The notes: generated from the letters alone by a model not told the origin. Shown: positions 1-13,563, counted from the first letter of the stretch. The stretch: DNA of 64,000 nucleotides from Diadema setosum (GCA_033980235.1 CM067062.1:16311301-16375300), one strand, 5' to 3'. Program-made: numbers and translations.

Positions 1-259
1 TTTGTGTGCCGTGGATTTTATGAAGTGAAATCGTTTTCGCTTTCATATCCGAAATGCATTGACTGCTATTATTATCACCGCAATCACCATCGTGTGTTCC
101 AAAATTCAGACTAGCCTCGTTTTACGTTCCCATCATCCTAAACAATAAAGATGAAAATGATGAACGGTAAAGTTCTTCATCATCCATCAAATCCTTTATA
201 CCCCGATCCCGCCCCGCCCCTCCAAATCCCTCCTCATCACCCCAACTGCCATTGCTCAC

Positions 260-1350
260 GTGATCGTCCTTCTCCTGCGGGAGGACGGCTGTTGCCGAGT
301 ACGACCAAGGGGCCAACCAGAGCTGCGAATAGCTATGGAAGTCGATGAAGCAGACGTAATCCTTGTTGGAATCGAGTAGCCACTGAGTAGTTTCATCGAC
401 CTCGGGCTCGGAGGCTGCATTAGGCCCACGATACGTGCTAGAGCACGGGTTGGTGCTGGCGCCTTGGCCTGTAATATTATGCGCATAATTTTTTTTTTTT
501 TTTTTGCTAAGTTTGTGAGAATTTCGGTGTGCATATAATGTGTGCGTGCGTTTGGTTGTTGTTTTTGTTTTTAATTGGATGAATACGTGTAAATTTGTGT
601 CAGTCGATGTGTGTGTATGTTGCGTTGCGTATCGTATCATGGGTTCGTACGCAAAACAATACAGACGTTTATGAATGGCATCCGCAACATGTATTACAAT
701 ATTTGTTAATATAAATGCTCATACAAGTTTGTTCCTCCGAATACTCTGAATGAAAAAAAAAAAACCCAAAACCCAAAACAAAACAAAACAAAACAAAAAA
801 AACTTCGTCTCGATAACTTAAATTGCTCCGTGCACGATCACACAAGGGCGGTGACTTGACTCAGTCGGTAGCGCGTCTGCCTTCGAACCAAGCGGCCCGG
901 GTTGCAAAAACCCGTTATCTGCTGGGGAAAATCGTCATCTGCTGGGGAAAATTCGATTGTGTCATCGGAAAAGTTGGAGGTCGCTTGATTGAGGTTATCA
1001 TTTAACTTCAGTCACGATCAGCCCATAACAACTTTGAAATGAAAGAACTTTCATGAGCTTCAATGCTCGTGATTTAAGAAAACACACACATTATACATGT
1101 ACCTTATACATACGTATATGGCAAGCCAAACGTTCCATAAATTGGTCGATATATAAAGCCGAGTTTTTCGATTTATTGAACGTTTGGCTTGCCATATACG
1201 CCCGCATTCACAAATCGAGTTTCTTCTCATGAAAAATTTGTTGTTGCCAGAGCCACCAAAGTGTTCTGCGTAGACCCGGCCATGACACTGAGGAAGAAAT
1301 TAAAGCACAATATACACGGGAAAGGATATGAACAAACATGAGGGATAGAC

Positions 1351-1389
<39 letters not shown>

Positions 1390-4280
1390 CAAACACACAG
1401 ATAAATGAGTGAATGCATAGATAGATAGATTTATATTCCACATACTAAGAATCTTGCTATAGGATTGGTCAAGAGCTGATCACGTGATAAAGCGTAGTTT
1501 TACCCATCGCATTACCTGAGAAGAAAAGTTCGTTACACTATTAATATGGTGATAGTCATTTTTGCTTCGCTGATCTCTTCAGTCCACACATCAGTAGCGC
1601 GTGATCACTTATAGTTATGAATACGTGCGAAATAAAAGTGCGTTACACTGTATGGACTATCCTTTGACCTAGGTCAGGTGATAGTCCGAGCGTCAGTGAG
1701 ACGGTGCCGCGGTGCGCGGCAATTACAATCAAATTTGTTGCAATTGTCAGCTACGTCTAAAGTTGACTCTTATGTTACCGTGCGTGTACGTAGTCTAGTT
1801 GCCTTGTTGGAGTTTTGCCTTGCTCGTGTTTCAGAATGCTCAGTATTTTTAGCAACAACATGATTGGTGACTAAACGTAGCCTAAGCCGGATTTCTATAC
1901 CTACGTAGGTGGCTCTCCGTCTCTAACAAGACATAACGTTCGCTCTGCACTTTTAATTTTTTTTATACCTATTTAGTCTAACTAGCTGTATTGTTCGCCC
2001 ACCCCCCCCCCCCCCCCCGTCTTGTTCCCGTCAGTTAAGTGGCTTCAGATGTGGAATTAAAATTAGGAATATAGATGTGGAATATAATAAAGCAAATAGT
2101 CAACTTCTGGTTTCCGGCAATGAGACAAACTACCACTTCCTCGGCAATCTGAATGTGTACGCTATCTTTAATCAGCCGCGCTTCGGAAAGATATCTACAT
2201 CCAAATCTCCTCGGAAAGGATAGTTTGTCCCATCATCCTTAATCAATGTTGATGATGTTGATTATTTGCTTACTATAGATAGATAGGTAGATAGATAGAT
2301 GGGCGTAGATGACAGAATGGAAAGAGAAAGAGAGGGAACAAGAGAGAAGTATGGAAAATTGGTATATGAAGACATTTTCCAGACATACCTCCCCACTGGT
2401 AGGGGTAGTTCCTGTTGGGGTCGACACCACGGCAGAGGCTACCGGCGTTGTTGGCGCGAGTCTTCCTCCACATACGGTCCTACAGAAGAGAAAGAATGAG
2501 AAAGCGCAACGACACCACTCAGGAAACACTCTATAAACACAGTGTGGGTAATGGAACAGCTCATACCGATATACATCGGTAACATCTTGTGTTTGAGACT
2601 GAATTTTTTTTTGAGTTTGTGTTTAGGTTTGGGTTTGGGTTTGGATTTGAGTTTTAGTTTTAATTTGGGTTTGAGTTTGAGTTTTAATTTGGGATTGGGT
2701 TTGAGTTAAAGTTGAAGTTTAAGGTTAGAATTTTGAGATTTGAGTTTAGAGTTTAGATGTTAGATTTTAGATCTTAGATCTAGATCTTAGATTTTTGATT
2801 TTTGATTTTAGAGTTTAACGTTTAGAGTTTAGAGTTTTAAAGCTTTGAGTTTTTAAGTTTTGAGATTGAGTTAAGGTCCATTTTGAGTTTAGGTTCATTT
2901 TAACCTTCGGGGTTTTTAAGACCACAGTATAGATTCATATTCAGGCACGTAACTAGGAGGGAGAGAGGATGGGTGTACGGGGAGCACGACCACCCCACCC
3001 CCGCAAGCTAGTGTCCGCTTTAAAGAGGGATTGTAAGTACAAATGAAATATCAAACCGTTTCAATTTTTCGAAAGATAATCTCTTACCCTCTGTTATAAA
3101 ACATTCGTCTTCCACTATAAGTAATCATGATGAGATACATGTCATGACAAACATAGCAGTTTGAGAGCGCTTCCTTGCCAAAAACGTTTCCGATGTAATT
3201 TATGATAATGACATGCAGACGTCATAACTAGGAGTTGGCACAGCTTGCATGCATCGACCGACAGACCGAGCTACATATATGTGCACAGCTATCAATGCGA
3301 AATCGCACATGAAAGATGTTAGTTTAAAGATTACTTTTGAAAATTAATATGTTCCGATTTCTAAAATGGCACTGCGGGTCTGAATTTAATTTTACCAAAC
3401 ACTCTTTGGTATAATATGATCGGAGCATTTCAAAGATGAAGGTATTGATAAATTTGTGCCAATAAAGAGGAAAATGGGTTTCCATTGTCTATTTAAAGGA
3501 CAAGTTCACCTTCATAGACATGTGGGTTTCGTGAATGCAGCAATATTAGTAGAACACATCATTCACTCTCAAATTGCTATGTTCGTCATGTTATTTCATC
3601 TTAACTACGTATATATACTGGAAGACGAATATTTCATACTAGAGGATATAAGAGTTTATCTTTCGAAAAATTAAAACAGATTGAAATTTCAGTTTACCTA
3701 CAATTGATTTCATGTTTAAAGATATTCTTTTCCTCATAATCTATTGTGGTGGTATGAGGGGGGGGGGTCATTTTTAGACTCGCATACAGACTTCAAATAA
3801 CTTGATCAGCAAAACAGAAAATCATACAACGTAATGAATTTTGAGTGGTTTGTTTGTTTGTGTTTTTTGCAACCTGAATAGAAACCCATCGCGTTATCTT
3901 ACTTCTTTTTTATTCAAGATTTTGAAAATATTCCACCCAAATTGTTCACTAGAAAGAATAATTTCAACCCTAAATTAAAAAAAAAAATAGCTCCCTCGTG
4001 TATAAGTCGGCATGGGAGGGACCATGGAGCTACTAAAGCTCCATGGAGGGACACTTTCATATAATTTGATCAGTAAATCAGTCAATGAGAAAGTCACTAA
4101 TTAAAGAATTTAGTTTATGTTTGTTGTTGTTTTTCTGTGGGCATCTAAACAAATAAAAACGTGTCGTATTACTTTTGATATATATATATATGTATATTTT
4201 TTTTTTACAAATATTCCGCAAAAGGTGTGCACCGGATCGCTGAAATTCAGTTCTAAAAATGCAAAATCTCATTTGGTTGT

Positions 4281-4311
<31 letters not shown>

Positions 4312-7300
4312 TGGGGGGGGGGGAGGTAAGCAAACAGAAAGTTTATCTGAAACTGAAATTGAAATTGAAATAGTCACTGTATGCAACTGCAAGATATACT
4401 TGCACAACCGTTGGCACAAATACTAGATTTATATCTAATCTAATCGGAGACGATTGTCAGTTAAAATTGTTTCATGAACTCACGTCGCTCCAGGTGTACG
4501 CGTATCCATCGACGTTGAGTGAGGGGACGATGACGAAGTCGAAGGTATTCAAGATCTCCGTCACATCAGCGTCACTTCCGTAATTTTCGAGGAGCTGCAA
4601 AAATGAAATGTCATTAGACTTTGTTAGTTGCCATGTAGAAACCAGTCCCTTATACCTTTATTTGCTGCAGTGTGACGGTGTTTGTTCCGTTGTCGGTTAT
4701 ACTCTTAAGGATTGTGCACATAAAAGAATCAAATTGGTGGTTGTCAACTGCATTTCAATCGTTGATTTTTTTTTATCTGCTTCTACATTACATCATAATT
4801 TGCATTGTATATCCAAGAGAGTGGAAAATTCGTCATTTACAAGAGCATATATCATCGTCTTTGTATACAGGTATTGAGTCTTTGTGCATGTGTATAACGG
4901 TGTATGTGATTGTAGATATTAGAGCTTTGAACTCATCAGAATCACCATAAACTTTGTTTCATGTAATGTGATTTTCTGCTTGTATTTTTTTTTTGAAATG
5001 CCAAATAAATATATACATGATATAATAATCATCATCATCATCATCACCAGAATTCACGACGACCTCATGCAGTATCAAAGCAATCTGAAACCCTTTGCAA
5101 ACAAAACGAACGTGATGACAAAGCACTGATTTCAGTTGCCCTCTTCTGCAGTATGGAAAGCAGGAAGCATTTCCAGAAAGACTGTTATAAATTGTATCTC
5201 TACTACTTGAATTTGTAACATTTGATTGCACTGTAGTTACAGCTACAACTACCAATACAAGTTTTACAACTTCAACTATTTCAATTACCATGCACTTTGA
5301 CAATAATTGCTGCTGATAGCGATTACTGCTACTATATGGTGATTATCAAGATGATATTTTGATGATAACATAAATCATATTATAATATCGGTCGCTATGA
5401 ATGATCGTGACTGAAGGACACTGAAAGTTTGACACCTTGTTCAACATTGCGCTTGCGCACTGGGCAGGCATTGAACTCGGAATATTCCGTTCCTGGACCC
5501 ATTCACGATGGTTCATCCGCCACAACAGCACGACATAGATATTAGCTCCCATATATAGGATACAGGAAGTCTGCACTTACCGCATTGGTGATGTACATGA
5601 GAGTGGCTGGTGAGATCCATTCACGGGCGTGGATACCACCCTGCCAGTACACCGCCTTCCTAGTTCCGAAGCCACCAGTGCTAATCTATTGAGGAGTGGT
5701 ATGCATAAAGTGGATGGATAAGGAAAATAAGTGCGAGTCTGCATGAGCTGAAGCCCGCCCCCTCCCTGCCCTTATTTTTCATCCTCTTTTCAGAGGGACT
5801 TGGTTGTTCTTGGAATATCAGAATCAATTTTGACAGTAACTTGCATCACAAAGTAAGGATAATTATAATATGGAATGTTTAATATCTTGCATTTAATTGG
5901 GGTTGGCATGAACTCTTCACTTCCTAGACAAGGATACGAGACACAAATCCTAAGTTCATTATCATGAAGTGTTTATTTTATTATACGTGTACAACAAAAT
6001 AATGAGAATGTTTATAATTTGCGTTCATAGTTTTCTTCTCTCTACAGTCTCTCTTTTTTCTTCCCCTTGCACCTCCTCCTGTATCGCTTATGTTATCGTT
6101 ATACGCTAAATCCACAAACTTTTGCTTCAGGACACTTCTTATCTAGAACATTTTTTTTTTCTTTGGAACATAGAAAGCAATTTGGCACTTAATATCGTAA
6201 ATATTGTAACCCTAACAATTCAGAGAAAGCTTGAGACGCCAACCAAGTGCATCACAAAACCATAAATGACTATACTGTTCATTTATTCATTTTACTGTTT
6301 TATCATTCTGAGGAAAGGTCTCAATTACCTACCTCTACCAGTTTATGAAAGCAATCTGATTTTCAGGGTTGCAAAAGGGACACACAAACTTTATCATCAT
6401 GGTGACTACAACCATCTTAGTCGAATTTATGAACTTAATGAATGAATTTGAATAAATCATGTGCAAAATTACGCATGACTCATGAGGCCTACGCAGAAAT
6501 TACGCATGACTTAAAAGAGTTTTGTGGAACTAAATTTAAAGTTGTGCGTAAACAATGTAAAATTACATGTGCGCATAATTTTTGGAGTTTATACGCATGA
6601 GTCAAAGTCTCGTTTGTAAAACAATTAACCCCTGAATGATTATATATAATATAAATAATCAACGTAATCTATATCATAGACTCACTTTGAGGGCATTGAT
6701 TTGTCGTCCCTCTCCAGATTTGGCAATTTGAAATCGCTCAACCATCGAGCTGTACTGAGTTGCAATATCAGCCGTCCACTGTTGGATCTGTTGGTGTGAA
6801 GGCGAAAACATACTTCTTAATCATAATGATAATAGTATAATTCTCATCTTTCGTCACCCAGCTGACTCTTGTGTATTTGACCCCTCATAAAGCTTTGACT
6901 CCAAAAACGAACAAGAAAATAAAATTTTTAACACTGAGAGTCACTGCCACAAAATATTAAAGACAGAGGCTGGTCTTACCATGCATAGTGAAGAAGTGCC
7001 AGTAATCTATGAAATTCTTGTTCTTCCAGACATGAAACATGATTTATTTTGCCCTAAAGATAGATGATGATCAATTGCCGCATAAAAGGAAGGTTGACCA
7101 ATGGTTAACGTCAGAGATCTGATTGTTCTTTTGAAACTGTGTGGCAAGTACAAGCTGATGGTTTGGATGTTCATAAGACTGCAGAGAGTGACTGCCATGA
7201 ATAATCAAAGACAGAGCCTGATCTTATTACATCCACATCTTGAAGCAGAAGTGCAAGTCATCACTTATGAAATCCTTGTTCTTCTATACATAAAACAGAT

Positions 7301-8843
7301 TTTGCCTTAAATTTCTGTTAAAGTTAAATTTCTGCTAAAGGGGCAGTACAGTACTGGTTGAGGTGGGGATTCATGTTTTGAACATTCCTAAGTGAGATAA
7401 TGAGAAACCTCTTATGAAATATGAAAAAGCATGTAATTTTAAGAAGGATTCTAAGTTTTTTTTTGATGGAAATTGGTTTTCAATTGGCTGAGATAGCCAA
7501 AAAAAAATGATAATAATAAAAGGCGACAGGCCACGCCTTTTATGAGGATCTCTTTGTTTCACCCTGTTTTTGGATATCTCAGCCATTTCAAAACCAATTT
7601 TCATCAAATAAACTTTTGATACCCCTTAGAATTGCATGCTCTTTGACATCTCATAGAGTGGTTTCTGAATAATAAATCTCGCAAAACATTAAAAGCTAAA
7701 TCCTCACCTCACCCAGAACTGTACACACCCATTTAAATCTGATCTGAGAAATACTGAAAATACTCAAGTGTGAAGAAATGCTTGACTCTTGAATCGAATC
7801 ATATGAGATCATTTTGCAGTGTGATAGAAACTCAGTCTTTCTGTCCAGAATAACTCACGTTTTGAGATTTATTTTTCCTTACTAATCACTCAATCGAGTG
7901 TATGCTATACTCGTTGTTATGAGCAATATCTTTGTATCACTAGTTTTTGTTTTAAAGATTATGTTTAAAATCTCGATCACTAATTGACCTTCATTCCAAA
8001 CTGTAGTATCATCAGAAATAAGTCAGCAAATCAATTTATCTTATCCTCAAACAAAACTTTGACAAACAATTTAAAGACCTACCTCAGCGTACGTGTGGTA
8101 TACGCTGTAATCGAAGTCGGCAGCCGCGTCGATTTCTTGAGAACGCGTGGTCTCGTCGATCAAGGCTTGGACGTCGTTGATCATGACGGAGAACTCGAGA
8201 CCGACGGACTCCAGAAGTTCCTTAAACTCGTCCAGGAATCGCGGTGGAACGAGGACATCAGTGGAGCGCTGAGTGGTGCGGGGGTGCGACCAGAAGCTGA
8301 CCTGCATATCGAGCCGTAATCAAAACATGTTATTTTAATTTCTTTGTTCTTTCTGTTTAATTTGTAAATGCACGCGTTACACAGATCCAGCATTAATCTC
8401 AAGTAAGATAGTACTCTGCATGAACGGGGACCTATTCCATCATTTAGCAGTTGTTTAAATTTGCAGTGATTGCAGTTACCACAACAACTTAAATGCCCAG
8501 TATTGCTTTCTTTTTAAAATTCTCTGGCTGTTCCCATCGTGACCGTAATTGCTGCACTGTACAATAATGCCCCCCCCCCCCCCATCCAGGCATATCAATC
8601 AAACTCATCTAATCTATTTTCATGTTTGTAGTTTTGCGTAGGAGTCCTTTGTGGAATTCAAAGGACGATGTAAAATTTAAGTGACAGCATATAACATTAG
8701 CATACAAACAGTTGAAGTTGGCACGTTTGAAATGTTAACATGGTGCATAGAGAGGAACACTATGGGATGCAATCAGGTTAGTGCTAGTTTTGTATGGTCT
8801 ATATGCTGGAATTTACATGACTGTATGCATTTTGTTACACACA

Positions 8844-8877
<34 letters not shown>

Positions 8878-11668
8878 TAGTTACTTTCAGACGGTGATCC
8901 TGAACTTCAAGGATAAACTAACTTCGAGGATAAACTCTATGGCCCGTATTCTACTGTAGACCAAGGTTTAAACCCATTTTAGACTCACCTATGGTTTAAC
9001 TAGACCCGAGGTTTAATTTTGTATTCTGCTAGCGAGGTTTAGTTAAACCCAAGTCTATTTCGGGTTTAAATTAAACCCGAAATAGTCTTGGGTCAAGCCA
9101 CCATGGTGCCCTCTATGGAAGAAGAAATTCTTCCTCTCTGAGTACTTTTCTCTCCACAAATCCACTTAAATTTATTATTGGCAGTGTATCAGCCACATGA
9201 GCGTGACTTTCTTGGATTTTGAATAGTTTTTACGGGTATTTATGTCGAATAAGGGCATGCTGTATTTTTGCTTGCGACGACTCGTGAAGCACTGTGCATA
9301 TACTGTACAGTTTGTGTACGTGTGCGACGCACATCACAGGATACATGGTAAGCGTATAGCGTAGCGCTATTATATTCTTGGCTAGCTAGCTTTGAATGCT
9401 CAGTACCAGCAGATCCATCGCGCCGCGCCGGCCGGCGGCACGGTTGCTGTGTGCGCTGGATGGGACATGGCTTTTTATGTCGATTGAATCGTGAATTCGG
9501 AATGGACTGGCAATTGATCAAACCAGGACTTTGAGGTAGGACATTAAATAAAAGCTTTTCTCTTAAGATTGTCAGTTAATAAAAATGGAAACCATTCTAA
9601 AATTTAGAAATAGATCTAGATCTACTATCAACCCTGTCTCGATATTAGAAGTAACGTTAGATTTTACCTACCGTACCACACTAACCTAACTTTTAATAGA
9701 TCTAACGTTATAGTCCTTACGTTACAATAATGTACTCTAGCGTTTAATAGCTATTCGAATAGGTTCTAACGTTAGTAGGACCCCACTCCTAGTCGTTAGT
9801 CCTACAATCTAGGTTTTCGATCTAGTCTACTAGAAGTATCTATGCCAAATTGACCTCATCTGCAGGCTCTACCCTCTAGTCTAGCCCCGGAGACCGCGCC
9901 GCCAGGCGCGGTCCTGGCGGCTTCCCCGCAGTTTCGCTTATGTTCGTTCAAGTATTCTGTGCGCTAAGTGCAAGTGATTGTGAATTCTGTGAACATCGGT
10001 GAGCTGCTTATAAGACATCATTTTGTGCATCACAAGCAATGAAATGCATCAAACAGTCGCCGATGATAGTCATTTAGGTTTCATCGACCCATGTAAGTAT
10101 TCCTAGTAGTTTCTGTTGAAAAATTAAGGAAATATAGCGCCGCAAAGGCACCCGTTTGTTCAACATGAAGATATGAATGGGAGCACGGCGCAGCCGCCAC
10201 ACGCAGTGTATACGTGTGGCGGCTGTCGCAGTTACCCTCTAGTCCTACGTTGAGTTCTTAGTCTAGTCTTCAGATTATTTTCATCGTAAAGTTTAGACTA
10301 ACGTATCTATGTAATACTAGGTAGTAGTAGTATTTCTAACATTTAGATCTCGAGTCTCTTCTAAGTGTACAAGTAGATCTAGTACGTAGTTAGGCGTATC
10401 TCGTGTGTACACGCGTGTGGCCGGCAAGCTAGCTGCTGTACGTATCCAGGCAGCCACTCGTTTTGTGCCATACGCATTGATCTGTGTGCTGGTAACCTTA
10501 CCAGTCATCGTTAGACTCAATTTAAACTCGAAATAAACCTCCTCCTGGGTAGGTTTAATTTAAACCCAATTTAGACCACAGCTGGACTTAGTAGAATACA
10601 AATTAAACCTTGGTTTAAACCTGGGTCTAAACTGGTGGTTTAAACCCAGGTTTAAACCCCAAAAACCCACTTTAGACCCAAGCGTGGGTTTAAACTCGGG
10701 TCTAAGTTTTTAGCAGAATACGGGCCTATGGGGCGCCAAGTGCCGCACGGTCGATTTCGTTTCGAAATTGTAATTCGTTACAAAATCGACCGTGCTACAC
10801 ATGGCGCCCCATAGAGCTTATCCTCGAAGTTAGCTTATTCTCGAGATTAAGGATCACCGTCTGAACGTAGATATACTTGTATGTTCATAAGAGCTCACCT
10901 TTCCGTCTAGTTTGGATTCGAGGGAAGAAAGGAATTTCAGCTGGGTTTCGTCACGGGGCTGGATGGAAAGAGTTTGGTATCTGTTCCGATACAGCAGAAA
11001 ACGAAACAAGGATTCATGAAAGTGGGTTTCTTTGCGGCCGGAGAGGACTTTGTATGCTACAGGGTTAGGGATATGGTTAGGGGGAGGGAATCTGTGTAGG
11101 TGGAGGGAGAAGTGGTGTCATTGTGTATAGGGTTATTTCAAATTTGGGCAGAGACCGGACACGCAGCAATCGGAGTGCCATCGCATGTTATACAACCATG
11201 ACAACCAACATCTGCGTTTAATTTTAATTTATAAGCTGGCAGTTGCAAACCGTAAAGAAAACAGAATGCTTTGAGAACATGAATGCGAGTCTGGAAAACG
11301 AATGTTTGAGATGGAAAAAAAGGACGGGGTAAGGCGGTGTAAGTTATCAATTAAACATATCTAAAAAGGGAAGGGTTCGAGTTTTTAGGCTCGAATCCAA
11401 AACTATTCTGAAATATAAGACCTGCTTAAAGTTCAGAACCTTTTGTCTCAACAAACAGATGTAATGACAAAGACCAAACACTATCTTAAGACTATTCTAA
11501 GACAAGACCTGCTTAAAGTCCAGATCCTTTTGCTTCAACAAACAGATTTGATGACGAAGATCCAAGGAAAGACAACAATTTTTAAGTCATTTACAAGTAG
11601 CAGGGCTAAAGATGTCACGGAGTCGTCCATTTGTATGGGAGGGGAAGTCTTGGCACAAGCAAGTGCAA

Positions 11669-11705
<37 letters not shown>

Positions 11706-13563
11706 AAAGAGACGGAGGATAAGGTGTTGGACGTCTATGACCCAAAATCCACGTGGCAGGAACAAAAATAGGATGTAATGCATAAGGCCCCATTCCACAT
11801 AAAGGAGACCCTTGAGAAAATTTGCAAGCTCCCCCAGCAGTCTCCAAGACAAGATGGAAATAGTGTTTATGTGGAATGGCTTAGAATGAACAAAGCAAAA
11901 CAAAAAAAGCAAAACTTGAAAGATCATTAAAAGAACAAGAAGTAATTTTCCAGCAAATTTCTCAATCAGATAACTTTGTGGGACCTTGAAGATTACTGAA
12001 CGTTCACCATCTTCACTGAGAGACCGATAAGACTCTGGAGAGATCACTGAAAAATAATCAGACATAATTATACTTCCACAGATCTTCGAGAGATCAATCA
12101 TTATCTCTGAGAGACTAATCTTTCAATGATATCCCTCAATGATCTTTCAATAATCTTTCATTGATCTTCTCCAAAAATGTGGCAATTAGAGACTGTCTAA
12201 AGATAATTGAAAGACTACTAAGACCATTGAATGATCATTGAGAGATCGCTGAAAGATTTCTAAAAGACCACAGAAAGACCATTTCATGAAAAACTGCCGA
12301 AAGACTATTTTGAACCGTTTCACTTTTCTTTTCTTCTTTTTTTTTTTTGAGACACAGAGACGACGAAATTCACCGAAAGATCACTCAGGAGGCATGAAAG
12401 ACTTCGGAGATCATAGAAAGTTTACTGAAAGATCACCGAGAGATCTGTCAATTTTTGCGGTCTTTCAGTGGTCTTTCAGAGGTCTTGGCTCAATGTGAAA
12501 TGGGATGTAATCAGTGGCGCCAAATGCGTTGACCATCTATTATTATACTAGCAACAATGAAACGAGCAACAGAGGATGACTCCTTTTCGTCATGTTTAGG
12601 TATGCTGCCTATAGGCCTTACATCACATTATTTTTTTTTTTTTTGTGTGTGTGTGTGTGTGTGAGTCTGTACACAATTATCGTCATCACACACTGAAGTC
12701 AGCATTAAATGCTCTCCCTATAATGGCGCGGAGGAAAACCCCATTCCACGTTCAGGTTGATTTGACAAAAAAAAAACCCGAAAACAAAACGAAAATATGA
12801 AAGAAAAATTGCAATTGAAAAATCCATTCAATTGTCCTTTAACATTGGAATGCATGTATAAAGAAAATTCAACATGCTTTCACTTTTCTAGGGTAACGAA
12901 AGAGCACTTTACAAACCGCTTTCAGAAAACAGGGGGAACCATTACTACTCTTAACATTATATGTCAGTATCAAGTTGTAATTTGTACTTTTCATGAAAAA
13001 TGAATTTTTGCGGAATTCTCTTTATGTTTTCTTTCTATTGTTGTCCACACATGACGTCATGAACTCTAGTAGTCTCCTTATCCGGTGGTTCCAACACCAA
13101 AACTTTCAAAATTCATAACTTTTGCATCGATTGTCCGATTTTCCTCAAACTTTCACTGATGTGTTCTACTAATGTTGCTGCTTTCACTCAATCCACATTT
13201 TTCTTTGGGTTTGGGTTTCCTTTAAAGTCCACCTTGACCTCAGGGACTGAGTCGAAGAGGGGTGGACCAACAAGAGAAAAAAGAAAGAAGAAGAAGTAGA
13301 AAGAAAAAGAATGAAAAAGGCGTAGCACGAGCACAAATCGAAGAAAAAGGAGAAAATTAAGAACACAAACTGATATACTGCGACAGCTAATGAAAAAGAC
13401 AAGAGAAAGTCACATAATGTTGCAGGCCAATGACAGAGAAAAGTGCTAAGAGAGACAGATTTACAGCTATCATAATGATATATACAAAATAGGCCTATAC
13501 TTACCCATCGTAGCGGACAGCCGAAACGAGCGCAAAAAGAGCGGGAAAAAGCAGGAGCTTCAT
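260..13563 (-). CDS. M14 zinc carboxypeptidase (A/B type), copy 1, 3' end outside window
   Basis: Secreted digestive-type metallocarboxypeptidase that removes C-terminal residues from peptides. Eight exons join in frame with GT-AG introns: 13505-13563, 10899-10980, 8083-8301, 6686-6787, 5581-5685, 4484-4594, 2389-2479, 260-468 (978 nt, 326 codons). Exon 1 encodes a signal peptide ([15 protein letters not shown]). Exons 2-3 encode the activation propeptide, with a likely tryptic cleavage after Arg in DETTRSQE. Exon 5 has the zinc ligands in GGIHAREW (His69, Glu72 in bovine CPA numbering). Exon 7 has WRKTR (Arg127) and GVDPNRNY (Asn144, Arg145). Exon 8 has the third zinc ligand in DFHSYSQLW (His196). 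The Cys138-Cys161 pair is kept. The exons carrying Tyr248 and Glu270 lie left of the window, as shown by the complete paralogue at 23126-36492. No frameshift or stop is seen. Confidence 0.93.
847..915 (+). repeat. tRNA-derived SINE-like head in intron 7 of copy 1
   Basis: TGACTCAGTCGG resembles a pol III A box and CCGGGTTGCAAAAACCC a damaged B box, at tRNA-like spacing, with CTTCGAA in the anticodon-loop position. The matching intron of copy 2 (about 26,380) lacks it, so it may have been inserted after the duplication. The broken B box argues against an active tRNA gene. Confidence 0.4.
1117..1196. mobile_element. 80-bp MITE with TA target sites, intron 7 of copy 1
   Basis: Near-perfect terminal inverted repeats (TATGGCAAGCCAAACGTTC) flank a short centre, with TA on each side, as in Tc1/mariner-type MITEs. 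The same element is at the same intron position in copy 2, so it was inserted before the duplication. Confidence 0.75.
1355..1389. repeat. GATA microsatellite
   Basis: Tandem ATAG/GATA repeat in intron 7 of copy 1. A short GATA tract also lies at about 2276-2302, and a broken one in copy 2 at about 26,824-26,876. Lengths differ between the copies. Confidence 0.8.
2586..2900. repeat. Degenerate GTTTGGGTTT / GAGTTTAGA tract, intron 6 of copy 1
   Basis: About 300 bases of short T/G-rich words (GGGTTTG, GAGTTTAG, TTTTAGATC) with no coding sense. Copy 2 has a much shorter version at about 27,450-27,570, so the tract has expanded or contracted since duplication. Confidence 0.7.
3470..3695. repeat. 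Half copy of the GGACAAGTTCACCTTCATA repeat family
   Basis: The sequence TTTAAAGGACAAGTTCACC and the later AGTAGAACACATCA recur at 13,085-13,225, 18,428-18,997, 35,385-35,490 and 60,838-61,855. Complete copies are inverted repeats. This one has a single arm and lies in intron 6 of copy 1. Confidence 0.6.
7336..7736. mobile_element. About 400-bp TTAA-type MITE, intron 3 of copy 1
   Basis: Inverted-repeat element related to those at 44,901, 48,744 and 52,513. Ends read AAAGGGnnnGTACAGT, with an interior AAATGGCTGAGATATCC palindrome. The same intron of copy 2 is empty here, so the insertion came after the duplication or was lost from copy 2. Confidence 0.75.
8886..10866. mobile_element. TTCAGACGGTGATCC MITE, split by a nested element
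   Basis: Outer inverted repeat with ends TTCAGACGGTGATCCT and AGGATCACCGTCTGAA, and interior arms containing CTTCGAGGATAA. It is the same family as the uninterrupted 159-bp element at 35,597. The right half carries the palindromic core GGCGCCAAGTGCCGCACGG. A 1.79-kb element has been inserted between the arms. It lies in intron 2 of copy 1; a half copy remains at the same place in copy 2. Confidence 0.8.
8941..10726. mobile_element. 1.79-kb Harbinger-like non-autonomous element
   Basis: Ends GGCCCGTATTCT and AGAATACGGGCC are perfect inverted repeats, flanked by a 3-bp duplication TAT. Removing the element plus one TAT restores the CTCTATGGGGCGCC of the host MITE. Both subterminal regions (about 9000-9110 and 10,520-10,700) are full of GTTTAAACC words. 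The 1.4-kb centre (9,110-10,520) holds no recognisable protein. GGCCCG ends and a 3-bp target fit the PIF/Harbinger group; the assignment is inference. Confidence 0.75.
11787..12504. repeat. CCCATTCCACAT-bounded element with short GAGATC/CTTTCA repeats, intron 1 of copy 1
   Basis: Bounded by CCCCATTCCACATAAAGG and, inverted, by CAATGTGAAATGGG. The interior is a degenerate mosaic of words such as GAGAGATC, ACTGAAAGAT and AATGATC on both strands. No coding sense. The same type lies at about 34,544-35,370 in intron 1 of copy 2. Confidence 0.6.
12505..13504. other. Rest of intron 1 of copy 1
   Basis: Contains a short T-tract plus GT microsatellite (about 12,630-12,663) and one arm of the TTGTCCGATTTTCCTC repeat family (about 13,085-13,225). 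Otherwise nothing recognisable. The long minus-strand frame across this region is A/T-rich noise that happens to run through exon 1. Confidence 0.5.

Noticed and set aside
11535..12101. 188-codon minus-strand open frame
   Set aside because: It reads through a T-run (poly-Lys) and the short-word intronic element; no domain, not kept in copy 2.
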